A stretch of 64,000 nucleotides of DNA from Acidobacteriota bacterium (GCA_004299485.1 SCQP01000001.1:310001-374000), one strand, 5' to 3'. Positions 51,861 through 63,657 are shown, counted from the first letter of the stretch. Notes: a model not told the origin generated them from the sequence alone. Numbers and translations are program-made.

Positions 51861-54800
51861 ATGAGATATGTAGTGGCCATCGTGTCGCTGCTGGCGGTAG
51901 CCGGACTGGCACAGGTTCCGCGCTCGGCCGCGGGGAGTGCAGCGGCAAGCAAACAACAGGCGTTCGTGATTCAGCAGTTGATCACCCAGGTCGCGTTTCG
52001 TGACGATGGCACCGGCGGACGGACGACACAGGCTACGCTCACGGTCGACTCCGATGCCGGCGTGAAGGCTCTGGCGGTTCTCTCGTTTCCGTATACACAG
52101 GGGTACCAGACGGTCAAGGTCGACTCAGTGCGCGTCCGGCAGGCTGATGGCACGGTAGTAACGACGCCGGCGGAGAATGTCCGCGACATGCCCGCCGAGA
52201 TCTCGCGGGTGGCGCCCATGTACAGCGATCTGATGGTGAAACAAGTGGTGGTGCGCGGTCTGCAGGTGGGCAGCACGCTGGAGTATCGGGTGGAAAGCAA
52301 GCGCGTGAAGGCGCTGGTGCCGGGGCAGTTCTGGTTCGCCTACAACTTCGCGCGCGCGGTCGTATGCAAGCAGGAGCAGTTAACCCTGTCGGTGCCGGCC
52401 GATCGCGCGGTGCTGGTGGATAGTCCCGGATTTACGCCCACCGTTACCGAAGCCGGCGGCCAGCGCGTCTATGCGTGGCAAACTTCCAATGCCGCGCCCG
52501 CCAAGGCCAACCTTGCCGAGCTGCCGCCTCCGCCGGCGGTGGAAGCGACCACATTCGCCTCCTGGGCTGCCGTGGGCGCCTGGTACAACCAATTGCAGCA
52601 ACCCGAGCTCAAGCTGACCCCGGCAATCCGCGCCAAGGCGGCGGCGCTCACACGCGGACTGAACAATGACGACGTCAAAATTCAGGCGATCTATGCCTAC
52701 GTGGCGGGGCAGATTCATTACGTGTCACTGGATTTCGGCATTGGGCGGTATCAGCCACACGCGGCCGACGATGTGCTGGCCAACGGCTACGGCGATTGCA
52801 AAGACAAGCACACGCTGCTGGCCGCGCTGCTGCGGGCCGCCGGCTACGACGCCCGCCCGGTGCTGGTGAACACGGCGCGGCGCATTGATCCGAAGATTCC
52901 CTCGCCCGCGCAGTTCGATCACGTCATCACCGCCGTGCAGCGCCCCGGCGGACTGGAATGGCTGGATTCGACCGCGGGCGTGGCACCGGCAGGGTGGCTG
53001 GAGACGCAACTGCGCGGGCAAAAGGGCTTGCTGATCGGCAGCCAGCCCATCCAGTTGGTCACCATGCCTTCCGTCTCGCCGGTTGCCTCGACGGCGGACT
53101 TCGTGATGACGGGAGCGCTCTCGGCGCAGGGCACGCTGAAGGCCCATGTGACCTACCGCCTGAAAGGCGATGCCGACGTGCTCACGCGCGCGGCCTTTTT
53201 GAACGCGGCGCCGGCACGGTGGCAGAACATGATGCAGTATATCGTCCGCTTTTTGGGATTCGGGGGGACGGTGAGCAACGTGGTGACCAATGCGGCCGGC
53301 GATATCGAGAAGCCGCTGGTCATTACCTACGACTACGAACGGGATAATTTCGGCAGTTGGAGCACCCAGCAAATTACGCCGCCGCTACCCGTCATGTTGC
53401 TGCCGCAGTGGAATGACCAGGATCAGCCGACTATGACCTCGGGGCCGCGCCAAAGCACAGCCCGCTGCACCATTACGCTGCCGGCGGGCTATGGCATCAC
53501 GCCCACACCCGACGTGCACGCCAAGGCCGATTTCGCCACCTACCGCTCCTCTTACTCGTTTCAGCAGGGGACCTACACGGCGGAGCGCACGCTGGACGTG
53601 CTGACGAGAACGGTGCCCGCCCCGGACAAAGCGCACTATTTGGCGTTCAACAAGACCGTCCAGGGCGACGTCGACGCCTGGACGACGGTGGATCTGCCGG
53701 CCGGTGCCATGACGGCGGCACAGCAAAGCCAGGCGCTGACCAGCAAGGGCTGGGCGCAGTATGAAAGACACCAATACGAGGCTGCCGCCCGCACCCTTCA
53801 GGCGGCGGTGCAGATAAACCCTAACAATAACTGGGCGTGGAATGATCTCGGGGACGCGGAAATGTCCCTGCGCCAAATGGCTGCCGCCGCCAAGGCGTTT
53901 CGCAAGGCCATTGCGGTCGATGCGAACGATCCCTATGCCTACGACAACCTGGCGCGCATTTTTTGGAATCAGGGGAATCTCGAGCAAGCCGAAGCGCAAC
54001 TGCGCAAACAGATCGCAGTGAATCCCAACGGGCCGTACGCTGCGGCCGATTTGGGCGGGCTTTTGCTGCAGGAAAAGAATTATGCTGCCGCCGTGGCGGA
54101 GTTGGAAAAGGCGCGCGGCATTGCTGACTCGGCACGCATCGAAGTGAACCTGGGCGAGGCTGATTTTGCGGTGCATGACGAAAAGAGAGCAGAAGCGGCG
54201 TGGAATAAAGCCATGGGCCTGCAACCCTCGCCGCTGGTGGAGAACAACGTTGCCTGGCAGCTCGCCGATGCCGGCCTCGCTTTGGCTCAGGCCAAGAAAT
54301 ACGGCCGGGCCGCTGTGGCCGGACTTGGCACCGAAGTCGCAGCAATGAAATTGCAGAACTTCACCCAGACGCAAGCGGCCGCGGTGCATCTACTCGCCGA
54401 CACCTGGGACACGCTGGGCTGGATTGAGTACAAGCAAGGTGACAGCAGCGGCGCCGTGTCGTATTTGGCGGCGGCCTGGCGGCTGGCGGGCGATCCGGTA
54501 ATCGGCGACCATCTCGGCCAGGTGTACGAAAAACAAGGGCAGAAGCAGAAGGCCGAGCAGATGTATGCGGAGGCTGGGGCCGCGGCGCCGGCCAGCTTCC
54601 GCCATCCGCGCCGGAGGCTGCGTGCCTTGTTGGGCAGCGACGCGGCCGCGGAAGATCTGGTGCATGAGCATTTCGGCGACCGCTCGCAGCAGCGCAGTGT
54701 CTCGATTCCACGCCTGGCGCCGGGCAGCATCAACGCGAGTCTGCTGCTGCGCTTCTCGCCAGGGCCCGGCGGCAAGCCGAAACTGGACGAGGCGATCGAG

Positions 54801-54983
54801 GCGAGCGGCGACCCGTTGCCGCGCAACTGGACGCAACGGCTGACGGGGGTGAGCTTTCCAGTGCTGTTCCCTGACGGCAGCAGCACGCAACTGATCGAAG
54901 GCGCCGAAGTCGCCTGCAACGCCAGCGCTCCGGACTGCGATCTGGTGCTCATGCTGCCCCAGCCCGCCTCGTTCAACCCGTAA
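51861..54983 (+). CDS. Secreted DUF3857 / transglutaminase-like / TPR protein
   Basis: 1040 residues. Signal peptide MRYVVAIVSLLAVAGLAQVP. A DUF3857 domain follows (about residues 40-200). The transglutaminase core near 285-375 has the catalytic Cys in GYGDCKDKHTLLAALLRAAG, the His in QFDHVITAV and the Asp in EWLDSTAG. TPR units come after residue ~630 (WAQYERHQYEAAARTLQAAV, NWAWNDLGDAEMSL, PYAYDNLARIFWNQGN). It is probably periplasmic, with a protease- or crosslinking-type activity of unknown target. An upstream frame through two repeats is not coding. The start follows the predicted promoter. Confidence 0.85.
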   Translation: MRYVVAIVSLLAVAGLAQVPRSAAGSAAASKQQAFVIQQLITQVAFRDDGTGGRTTQATLTVDSDAGVKALAVLSFPYTQGYQTVKVDSVRVRQADGTVVTTPAENVRDMPAEISRVAPMYSDLMVKQVVVRGLQVGSTLEYRVESKRVKALVPGQFWFAYNFARAVVCKQEQLTLSVPADRAVLVDSPGFTPTVTEAGGQRVYAWQTSNAAPAKANLAELPPPPAVEATTFASWAAVGAWYNQLQQPELKLTPAIRAKAAALTRGLNNDDVKIQAIYAYVAGQIHYVSLDFGIGRYQPHAADDVLANGYGDCKDKHTLLAALLRAAGYDARPVLVNTARRIDPKIPSPAQFDHVITAVQRPGGLEWLDSTAGVAPAGWLETQLRGQKGLLIGSQPIQLVTMPSVSPVASTADFVMTGALSAQGTLKAHVTYRLKGDADVLTRAAFLNAAPARWQNMMQYIVRFLGFGGTVSNVVTNAAGDIEKPLVITYDYERDNFGSWSTQQITPPLPVMLLPQWNDQDQPTMTSGPRQSTARCTITLPAGYGITPTPDVHAKADFATYRSSYSFQQGTYTAERTLDVLTRTVPAPDKAHYLAFNKTVQGDVDAWTTVDLPAGAMTAAQQSQALTSKGWAQYERHQYEAAARTLQAAVQINPNNNWAWNDLGDAEMSLRQMAAAAKAFRKAIAVDANDPYAYDNLARIFWNQGNLEQAEAQLRKQIAVNPNGPYAAADLGGLLLQEKNYAAAVAELEKARGIADSARIEVNLGEADFAVHDEKRAEAAWNKAMGLQPSPLVENNVAWQLADAGLALAQAKKYGRAAVAGLGTEVAAMKLQNFTQTQAAAVHLLADTWDTLGWIEYKQGDSSGAVSYLAAAWRLAGDPVIGDHLGQVYEKQGQKQKAEQMYAEAGAAAPASFRHPRRRLRALLGSDAAAEDLVHEHFGDRSQQRSVSIPRLAPGSINASLLLRFSPGPGGKPKLDEAIEASGDPLPRNWTQRLTGVSFPVLFPDGSSTQLIEGAEVACNASAPDCDLVLMLPQPASFNP

Positions 54984-54988
54984 GGCCC

Positions 54989-55372
54989 GATTCGTCGCGC
55001 CAAAGCCAGCGCGATGCCGCTATCGGCGAGGTGATTTCCGAACTCGCGCGACGGAGCCTATGCGGGCAGGGGACAGCACGGCACGTGCGCAACGGCGTAC
55101 CGCTGCTGCCCCAGCGGCGCACCAGCGTGCACGTGTTTTCCGAGCTGATCCGCCGCATCGAGGAAAGAACTGCCCTGACGCGCTAGCTGCGGGACGTCAA
55201 CGCCCTGATCGCGCTGGTGGCTCGCCACTTTTTGCCCTGATCGCTCCCGTTGGTCGCTTGGAGTGCGGGCTTCGATTCCCGGCAGGGTCCGCCCAATGAC
55301 GCTCAGGGCTCCTCCAAGCTGCCGCCATTCGACCCGGACCACGTGCTGCACGACGCCACATTCGGCATCTAA
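54989..55372 (+). pseudogene. Remnant of a VapB-VapC pair interrupted by a family A repeat
   Basis: The first part reads SQRDAAIGEVISELARRSL and VRNGVPLLPQRR, then a stop, matching the C-terminal two thirds of a VapB antitoxin of the DUF2191 kind but with no start codon. Next comes LRDVNALIAL, the beginning of a PIN toxin, then a 111-bp repeat containing a TGA, then FDPDHVLHDATFGI and a stop. Ignoring the repeat, the toxin start reads NALIALFDPDHVLHDA, typical of VapC. The rest of the toxin is gone. Confidence 0.78.
55217..55327 (+). repeat. Family A 111-bp repeat, full copy 6, inside a vapC remnant
   Basis: Exactly 111 bases separate the codons for IAL and FDPD of the toxin, so the reading frame is kept across it. 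In this copy TGG became TGA inside the repeat. The 130 bases between the remnant and the next gene (55373-55502) hold no gene. Confidence 0.9.
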
Positions 55373-55502
55373 AGAGGGGCCGTCTGCGGTTGCACCACTG
55401 CTCGCCGCCATGCGCCAGCTCGCCCGACGCCGTCCACGGCGGTTTGGCGGGGCTGCACCTCATTCGCTCGCCCACGTGAGGGGGTTCGGGCATACTGGGG
55501 CG

Positions 55503-56039
55503 ATGGCGGTGAGGGTCAGATTGGCGACGATGGCGGACGTGCCGGTGCTGCGCGACATTATTGAGCGCTCGGTGCGGGGGTTGCAGGCGCGGGAGTATTC
55601 GGCGCAGCAGATTGAGCTCGCGCTTGAGAGCGTCTATGGCGTGGATACGCGGCTGATTGCGGATGGCACTTACTTTGCCGCCGAGGCCGAGACCGGTGCG
55701 ATAGCCGGCTGCGGGGGCTGGAGTCAGCGGCGGACGCTGTTTGGCGGGGACCAGTGGCAGGGGCGCGAGGACGAGAGGCTCGATCCGTCGTGCGAGGCGG
55801 CGAAGATCCGGGCGTTTTTCGTGCTGCCGGAGTGGGCGCGGCAGGGCGTCGGCAGCCGGATTCTGGAGACGTGCGAGACGGCGGCGAAGACGGCGGGATT
55901 CCGGGAACTGGAGATGGGGGCGACGCTGAGCGGCGTGCCGTTTTACCGGGTGAAGGGTTACGTCGCACTGGAAGAGGTCGCGGTGCCGCTGGGCGAAGGG
56001 CTGACATTGCCGATCGTGCGCATGGGCAAGGCGATTTAA
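55503..56039 (+). CDS. GNAT-family acetyltransferase
   Basis: 178 residues. N-terminal VRLATMADVPVLRDIIERSV and the acetyl-CoA loop VLPEWARQGVGSRILETCE (RxxGxG) identify the GNAT fold, ending with YVALEEVAVPLGEGL. The substrate is unknown. CATACT ends 6 bases before the ATG. The start at 55503 is chosen over a longer frame that begins inside the repeat. Confidence 0.85.
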   Translation: MAVRVRLATMADVPVLRDIIERSVRGLQAREYSAQQIELALESVYGVDTRLIADGTYFAAEAETGAIAGCGGWSQRRTLFGGDQWQGREDERLDPSCEAAKIRAFFVLPEWARQGVGSRILETCETAAKTAGFRELEMGATLSGVPFYRVKGYVALEEVAVPLGEGLTLPIVRMGKAI

Positions 56040-56051
56040 GGCAGTTATACT
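56023..56051 (+). promoter_or_regulatory. Predicted promoter of the metallo-beta-lactamase-fold gene
   Basis: TGGGCA, 17 bases, TATACT and 6 bases to the ATG at 56058, overlapping the end of the upstream gene. Another leaderless-type arrangement. Confidence 0.5.
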
Positions 56052-56057
56052 TGCCGC

Positions 56058-57973
<1,916 letters not shown>

Positions 57974-58030
57974 CCTCTTCCCGGGCGAAGAATTGCGCTA
58001 CACTCAAGGGGTTTTCCGGAGGGTTGCCCC

Positions 58031-61000
58031 GTGCGCAGAATCGCATTTCGTCTCCTTACGATCGTTGCTTTGGCTTTGATGACGGGCTGGGCATTGGCCC
58101 AGAAACCGAGCACCTACGGCGCCATGCGCTGGCGCGAAATTGGACCGACGCGCGCCGGACGGGCGCGAGCGGTGGCCGGCGATCCGGTACACTCCAACAT
58201 TACCTATATCGGCTTCGACAACGGCGGGGTGTGGGAGTCGACCGACTACGGCTCGAACTGGTTTCCGATTTTTGATGGCGAGGCGACGGGGTCGATTGGC
58301 GCGATTGCCGTGGCGCCCTCTGATCCCAGCGTGATTTACGTGGGCACGGGCGCGGGCATCATCCGGCCGGATCTGTCGACCGGCGGGGGCGTGTATAAAT
58401 CGACCGACGGTGGCAAGACCTGGACGCGCCTGGGACTTGACGACACGGAAATGATCGCCAATATTGCCGTCGATCCGCACGACCCGAACCGGGTATTTGT
58501 GGCAGCGCTGGGGCATCCGTATGGGCCGAATGCGATGCGGGGCATTTTCCGCTCGACCGACGGCGGCAAGACCTGGAAGAAGGTGCTGTACGTGGATGAG
58601 TACACCAGCGCCAACGATGTGCGCATCAATCCGGAAAATCCCAACGTGGTCTACGCCGCGCTGTGGCAGCAGCAGGAAGGCTTTGCCGAGGATATGAGCT
58701 TCAGCGGCGGCAGCGGCGGGATTTACAAATCGACCGACGGTGGCAGCACCTGGCACAAGCTGACCAAGGGCCTGCCGGAGGTGCTGGAGGCGAACCTCGC
58801 CATCGCGCCCTCGCAGCCCAACACCGTGTATGCCGCGGTGGCAGCGGTGCGGAAGCGCAACGGGCCGGGAGGGTTTTTTGGTGGGGCGCCGGTGCATTTC
58901 TATAAGACCACCGATGGCGGCGCGACCTGGACGGAAGCAAGCACCGATCCGCGGCCGATGGTACGGATCGGCGGCGGCGACGTGCCTACGCTGGCGGTCG
59001 ATCCGAAAAATTCGAATGTGATTTATGACTGCTCGACCGTGTTCTGGCGGTCGGAGGATGGCGGCAAGACCTGGTCGGCGGTGCGGGGTTCGCCCGGCGG
59101 CGACGATTACCAGAAGGTGTTCGTCAGCCCGGCGAACGACAACGTGATTGATCTGGTGTCCGACCAGGGTGGTGTGATTTCAGCTAACCGGGGCCAGTCG
59201 TGGAGCAACTGGTACACGCAGCCGACGGCGGCGATGTACCACGTGACCGCGGACGATGCGTTTCCTTACCGGCTGTGCGGCGGGCAGCAGGATTCCGGCT
59301 CGGCCTGCGTGGAGAGCCGCTCGATGGATGGGCGAATCACCTTCCACAACTGGCATCCGGTGATGATTCAGGAGTATGGCGAAGCGGCGCCCGATCCCAA
59401 GAACCCGAACCTGGTTTATGGTGCGGCGCACACCTCGGTGTCGCTGTACAACCGGGCGACAGGGCAGAGCGCCAGCGTGGGGCCGGACATTGCGCGCGGC
59501 AGCCAGTATGGCCGCAGCGTGCGGACGATGCCCATCATCTGGTCACCGGCAAACGACAATATGCTGCTGTTCGCCACCAACGCGGTATGGAAGACGCTAA
59601 ACGGCGGCCATAGCTGGACGCGCATCAGCGGCGACCTGACGCGCGGCGCAGACTGGGCGGTTCCGGCCAACGCCGGCAAGTACGCCGCGGAAGTGAAACC
59701 CTCGGCGCTGGGGACGATTACGGCGCTGGGGCCCTCACCGCTGAGCGACAAGGTGATCTGGGCGGGCAGCAGCGACGGCCTGATTCAGGTGACGTTCGAC
59801 GGCGGCGCGCACTGGAAGAATGTGACACCGCCGGGGATTAAGCCCTGGACGCGCATTTTCAATATTGATGCCGGCCATTTCAGCACCCAGACCGCCTATG
59901 TCGCGGCCAACACGCTGCGGCTCGACGACATGAACCCGCACTTCTGGAAGACGCACGACGGCGGCAAAACCTGGACCGAGATCGACAACGGCATTGCGCC
60001 GGGCGCGGTGGCCAATTCCATCCGGCAGGACACGAAGGTGAAGAACCTGCTGTACGCGGCAACGGAAACACAGGTGTGGGTGTCGTTCGACGATGGCGGC
60101 CAGTGGCAATCGCTGCAGCAGAATATGCCGGCGATTTCGGTGCGCGACATCGCCGTCAAAAACGACGCCTCCTGCCTGTGCGACGACCTTGTGGCCGGCA
60201 CGCACGGCCGCGGCTTCTGGGTTCTGGACGATGTAACACCGCTGCAACAGCATGCGCAGGCGGAAGCGGCCGCAACGGCGTACTTATTCAAGCCGGAGAC
60301 GGGGATTCGCATCCGCTTCGCCACCAATGACCCCACGCCCTGGCCGCCGGAGCTGCCGGCGGGGCACAATCCGCCGCCGGGACCGATCCTTGACTACTAC
60401 CTGGCGCAGAATGTCAGCGGGCCGGTCACGATTCAGGTTTTGAAGGGCGATCAAGTGATCCGCACGTATACCAGTGCGGACAATCCGACGGGGCCGAATC
60501 CGGACCAGGACCCGGTGGCGTACAACGAGCTGTGCCAGAAGAATCCGGCGCTGGCGCACTGCGACATGACCATGTACTGGCCGGCGTCGCCGCGCACCAT
60601 TGCGACCAGCGCGGGCGAGCACCGCATCTGGTGGGACATGCATTACCAGTCGATAGCGGGCGTGCAGGCATTTGGCGGCGATGGCGGTGAGGGGGCGGTG
60701 CCGCACCAGACCAACTCCAGCGTGGCCACGCCGCTGGCGCCTCCGGGCAACTACACCGTCAAGCTGACGGTGGAGGGACACAGCTACACGCAGCCGTTTG
60801 CGTTCCAGATGGACCCGCGCGTCAAGACGCCCGCGGCCGGGCTCGATCAGCTCTATCGGCTGAGCGCCGAGATGTACGACGGCGCCAAGGCCGACCGCGC
60901 CGCGTATGAGGAAGCGCGCGCGGCTCTGGCGAAGACGAATGATGCGGCGCTGAAGAAGCAGATCGCAGCGCTGGCGCCACCGCCGCCGCCGCCGGGACGC

Positions 61001-61210
61001 GGACGGTTTGCCTTCTTCTTCCGGCGCGGGCCGATGGGTCCGCCGACACTGGCGAGCATAGCCAATGCCGAGATGAACGCGGCCATGGCGATGCAGCACA
61101 GCGACATGATGCCCACGGCGGCGGAAATCGCCGCCTGCCAGCAGGCGCACGCGCAAGCGGAGACGGTGCTGGAGCAATGGACGGCACTGAAGGCGAAACT
61201 AGGGCAGTAA
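58031..61210 (+). CDS. Secreted BNR/sortilin-like beta-propeller protein
   Basis: 1059 residues, GTG start with GGAGG upstream, signal peptide MRRIAFRLLTIVALALMTGWALAQ. Many blades carry the BNR/Asp-box words: ESTDYGSNW, KSTDGGKTWTRL, RSTDGGKTWKK, KTTDGGATWTEA, KTHDGGKTWTEI. This is the VPS10/sortilin-like propeller abundant in Acidobacteriota. The C-terminal ~250 residues include a beta-rich domain and a poly-Pro stretch (APPPPPPGRGR) then helices. Exported; ligand or glycan binding or hydrolysis is possible but the catalytic residues of sialidases are not evident. Confidence 0.85.
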   Translation: MRRIAFRLLTIVALALMTGWALAQKPSTYGAMRWREIGPTRAGRARAVAGDPVHSNITYIGFDNGGVWESTDYGSNWFPIFDGEATGSIGAIAVAPSDPSVIYVGTGAGIIRPDLSTGGGVYKSTDGGKTWTRLGLDDTEMIANIAVDPHDPNRVFVAALGHPYGPNAMRGIFRSTDGGKTWKKVLYVDEYTSANDVRINPENPNVVYAALWQQQEGFAEDMSFSGGSGGIYKSTDGGSTWHKLTKGLPEVLEANLAIAPSQPNTVYAAVAAVRKRNGPGGFFGGAPVHFYKTTDGGATWTEASTDPRPMVRIGGGDVPTLAVDPKNSNVIYDCSTVFWRSEDGGKTWSAVRGSPGGDDYQKVFVSPANDNVIDLVSDQGGVISANRGQSWSNWYTQPTAAMYHVTADDAFPYRLCGGQQDSGSACVESRSMDGRITFHNWHPVMIQEYGEAAPDPKNPNLVYGAAHTSVSLYNRATGQSASVGPDIARGSQYGRSVRTMPIIWSPANDNMLLFATNAVWKTLNGGHSWTRISGDLTRGADWAVPANAGKYAAEVKPSALGTITALGPSPLSDKVIWAGSSDGLIQVTFDGGAHWKNVTPPGIKPWTRIFNIDAGHFSTQTAYVAANTLRLDDMNPHFWKTHDGGKTWTEIDNGIAPGAVANSIRQDTKVKNLLYAATETQVWVSFDDGGQWQSLQQNMPAISVRDIAVKNDASCLCDDLVAGTHGRGFWVLDDVTPLQQHAQAEAAATAYLFKPETGIRIRFATNDPTPWPPELPAGHNPPPGPILDYYLAQNVSGPVTIQVLKGDQVIRTYTSADNPTGPNPDQDPVAYNELCQKNPALAHCDMTMYWPASPRTIATSAGEHRIWWDMHYQSIAGVQAFGGDGGEGAVPHQTNSSVATPLAPPGNYTVKLTVEGHSYTQPFAFQMDPRVKTPAAGLDQLYRLSAEMYDGAKADRAAYEEARAALAKTNDAALKKQIAALAPPPPPPGRGRFAFFFRRGPMGPPTLASIANAEMNAAMAMQHSDMMPTAAEIAACQQAHAQAETVLEQWTALKAKLGQ

Positions 61211-61304
61211 ATCCGCGATCACATTAAGGTTGCGTTCAGCTTCGGCGGGAGAGGATGGTGGACGTGTGCCGCGGCTGAGCGGCGCAGCAAGGAGATATCC
61301 GCCC

Positions 61305-62327
61305 ATGAAACGACTGCTTACGCTCACGCTGACGGCTTGCGCGCTGCCCTTGGTGTCGCTATCCCTGGGAGCGCAAACGGCGCCCCTGCGGCTGGCGGCG
61401 CGTTTCCAGATGCCCGCCTCGGTTCAAGGGCGCTTCGACCATCTCGCCGCGGATGTGGCGCGCGACCGGTTGTTTCTGGCGGCGGAGAGCGCGCACGAGG
61501 TGCTCGTCTTCAACCTGCGCACCGGCCACTATGAGCGTGCGATTGCGGGCATTCAGATCCCGCATGCCATCTTTGTTCGCGACGACCGCAACCGGATTTA
61601 CATCACCGATGGCGGCGCGGGCGTCTTGCAAATCTTCAACGGCACTACCTACGCCCACATCGCCAGCGTGCCGCTGAAGGTAGATGCCGACTCGATCGGC
61701 TACGACCCTACCTCTGGCGATTTGTATATCGACAATGGCGGCGGCGATGCGCACGAGAGCTTTTCCATGTTCAGCGCAGTGAATACCGTCACCGGCCGGC
61801 GCGTGCTGAACATGAAAATCAACGGCGACACGCTGGAAGCGATGGCGCTCGCCCGGCACAGCCCTCTGATTTACATCAACAACCGCGCTCTGGGGAAAAT
61901 CAGCGTGGTCAACCGGCACACGCACGCGCTGGTGGCGAACTGGCCGGTGACGCTGGCGAAAGGCAACGTGGCTATGGCACTCGATGAGGCGCATCACCGC
62001 TTGTTCGTGGGCTGCCGCAGCGGCGCGATTGTGGTGTTTGACACCCGGACCGGCAAAGAGTTGCAGGCGCTGACGATTCCGCGCGGGATTGACGATTTGA
62101 TTTACGATGCCGCCAGCGGCCGCCTCTATGCCACTTGCCCGGACGGCGGCGGCGCCGTGGCCGTTTATCAGGAACAGTCGCCCGACCACTACGTGCTCCT
62201 GGGCGATGTCGCTTCCGCGCCCGGCGGCAAGAACGAGGTCCTGGTCCCGGCGCTGCACCGGCTCTACGTCACGATCCCGCCTGGCGCCCATGGCCGTGGC
62301 GCGGTCTACGCGTACGCGGTGAATTAA
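61305..62327 (+). CDS. Secreted YVTN-type beta-propeller protein
   Basis: 340 residues with a signal peptide (LTLTACALPLVSLSLGAQ). Repeats of the YVTN/NHL style: DHLAADVARDRLFLAAESAH, YIDNGGGDAHESF, ALDEAHHRLFVGCRSGAIVV, DAASGRLYATCPDGGGAVAV. It is probably periplasmic and binds a partner. Function unknown. The ATG at 61305 has AAGGAGA upstream; an earlier in-frame start at 61230 lacks signal-peptide character. The stop is followed by a diverged family A repeat. Confidence 0.8.
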   Translation: MKRLLTLTLTACALPLVSLSLGAQTAPLRLAARFQMPASVQGRFDHLAADVARDRLFLAAESAHEVLVFNLRTGHYERAIAGIQIPHAIFVRDDRNRIYITDGGAGVLQIFNGTTYAHIASVPLKVDADSIGYDPTSGDLYIDNGGGDAHESFSMFSAVNTVTGRRVLNMKINGDTLEAMALARHSPLIYINNRALGKISVVNRHTHALVANWPVTLAKGNVAMALDEAHHRLFVGCRSGAIVVFDTRTGKELQALTIPRGIDDLIYDAASGRLYATCPDGGGAVAVYQEQSPDHYVLLGDVASAPGGKNEVLVPALHRLYVTIPPGAHGRGAVYAYAVN

Positions 62328-62330
62328 AGC

Positions 62331-62437
62331 GCGGGTGGCACAGCCACCTCTTGCTGGAGCCGCCCTCCCGCTGGTCGGGCTGTGGCTGGGCTTCGCTCCC
62401 GGCAACGGACGCCCGCAGGTGCTCAAGTACCAGCGGC
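62331..62437 (+). repeat. Diverged family A repeat (family F) after the YVTN gene
   Basis: Hairpin GGTGGC-ACA-GCCACC, then CTCCCGCTGGTCG and GGGCTTCGCTCCCGGCA, which align with family A in the same order; overall clearly diverged. As in other copies it begins within a few bases of a stop codon. Confidence 0.7.
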
Positions 62438-62464
62438 AGTGGGGCACGAGCCCCGCCCTGTGGA

Positions 62465-62753
62465 TCAGGGCGTGTGCCGAATATCAAGGGTCGGATCCAG
62501 CTTTTTCAAAAAACGAGCCGCCGTAGGTGCGTCGAAGCCGTCGCCGCGTCGCGCTCCCGCCATGTACCAGTCAGGGTCGGCCTTCTCGGCTGCAACGGAA
62601 ATCACGGTTTTCGGCGACCAGTTCTGGTCGCCATAGAAAACTCGCCACGACCGCGGGTCACGCTCGGACCCCGCGCCCGGGGCGGTAGCCGCTTCTCAGT
62701 CGCGCCAGGGCCTCGTGCACATGCCCCTTGGTAATCTTTTCCGAAATGGCCAT
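62465..62753 (-). pseudogene. Small frameshifted gene of unknown function
   Basis: On the minus strand an ATG at 62753 opens MAISEKITKGHVHEALARL. Near 62660-62685 the frame changes by one base, after which WRVFYGDQNWSPKTVISVAA, DPDWYMAGARRGDGFDAPTA and ARFLKKLDPTLDIRHTP follow to a stop at 62465. The sequence recalls, distantly, the N-terminal module found in some HNH/McrA-like endonucleases (block with PK-x-VIS-x-A and a final FL-x-KL), but I would not call it. It is either a pseudogene or a sequencing error in a small gene. Confidence 0.5.
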
Positions 62754-62812
62754 AGGCGAGAGTATAGCCCGGTGCCGCCAGCGGGCACGGCCTGCGATGT
62801 ATACTGCGATGT

Positions 62813-63103
62813 ATGGCGGAGACGATGGTGCGCAAGCAGCTCTATATCGAGCCGCGGCAGGAGCGGTTGCTGAAGCGGCTGGCGAAGGAGCGGGGCACGA
62901 CGGAAGCCGAGATCGTGCGCGCCGCGATTGATAAGTACGCCAGCGAGCCGGAGGAATCGCGGGAGCAGCGGTGGGAACGATTCATCGCGCGGCTACGCGC
63001 GCGCGCGGAAGCGACGAAAGGAGCACCGCAGCATCCACGCGACTGGACGCGAGAGTCGCTCTACGAAGAGCGCATGCGGCGCTATGACCGGCATTCTGGT
63101 TGA
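62813..63103 (+). CDS. RHH-type antitoxin
   Basis: 96 residues: MVRKQLYIEPRQERLLKRLA and GTTEAEIVRAAIDKYASE form a ribbon-helix-helix unit, followed by a long charged tail for toxin binding. TATACT ends 7 bases before the ATG. It overlaps the PIN toxin by 20 bases. Confidence 0.85.
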   Translation: MAETMVRKQLYIEPRQERLLKRLAKERGTTEAEIVRAAIDKYASEPEESREQRWERFIARLRARAEATKGAPQHPRDWTRESLYEERMRRYDRHSG

Positions 63104-63524
63104 CACCAACTTATTGGTGTACACCGTCGATCCTGGCGAAAGCACCAAACGCGAGCAGGCGATTGCCGCTGTGGACCGCTTGGGTCTTACGGGGCGTGGC
63201 TGTCTGAGCGTGCAGTCTATGTCTGAGTTCGCCAACGCGGTGCTGCGCCGGCGGCTGCTCAGCGCCGCGGAAGCGGACGATTACGTTGGGGAATTGACGG
63301 GCAAGTGGAAGATTTTTGATCTGACTCCGACGGTGGTGCGCGAGGCGTTGCGGGGCGTGCGGGAGCACCGGATGAATATCTGGGACGCGCAGATCTGGGC
63401 GGTGGCGCGGCTGCACGGGGTCGAGACGGTGCTGAGCGAAGATTTTCAGGACGGGATGCGGGTCGAGGGAGTACGCTTTGTCAATCCCTTTCAGCGGGCT
63501 TTCGATCTGGAAGCGCTGCTTTGA
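63084..63524 (+). CDS. PIN-domain toxin (VapC-like)
   Basis: 146 residues. GILVDTNLLVYTVD (Asp), MSEFANAVLRR (Glu), MNIWDAQIWAVA (Asp) and LSEDFQDGMRVEGV (Asp) give a full PIN active site. The start is inside the antitoxin gene, so translation is coupled. The TGA stop is immediately followed by a family A repeat. Confidence 0.87.
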   Translation: MTGILVDTNLLVYTVDPGESTKREQAIAAVDRLGLTGRGCLSVQSMSEFANAVLRRRLLSAAEADDYVGELTGKWKIFDLTPTVVREALRGVREHRMNIWDAQIWAVARLHGVETVLSEDFQDGMRVEGVRFVNPFQRAFDLEALL

Positions 63525-63635
63525 GTGGCTCGCCACTTTTTGCCCTGGTCGCTCCCGTTGGTCGCTTGGAGTGCGGGCGTCGATTCCCGGCAGGGTCCGC
63601 CCGCTGGCGCTCAGGGCTCCTCCAAGCTACCGCCA
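63525..63635 (+). repeat. Family A 111-bp repeat, full copy 7
   Basis: Begins on the base after the toxin stop. Its hairpin 1 with T-run may end the TA transcript. It finishes 22 bases before sucC, whose TATCCT hexamer lies at 63641-63646. Confidence 0.9.
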
Positions 63636-63657
63636 TTTGCTATCCTAGAAATTCATC

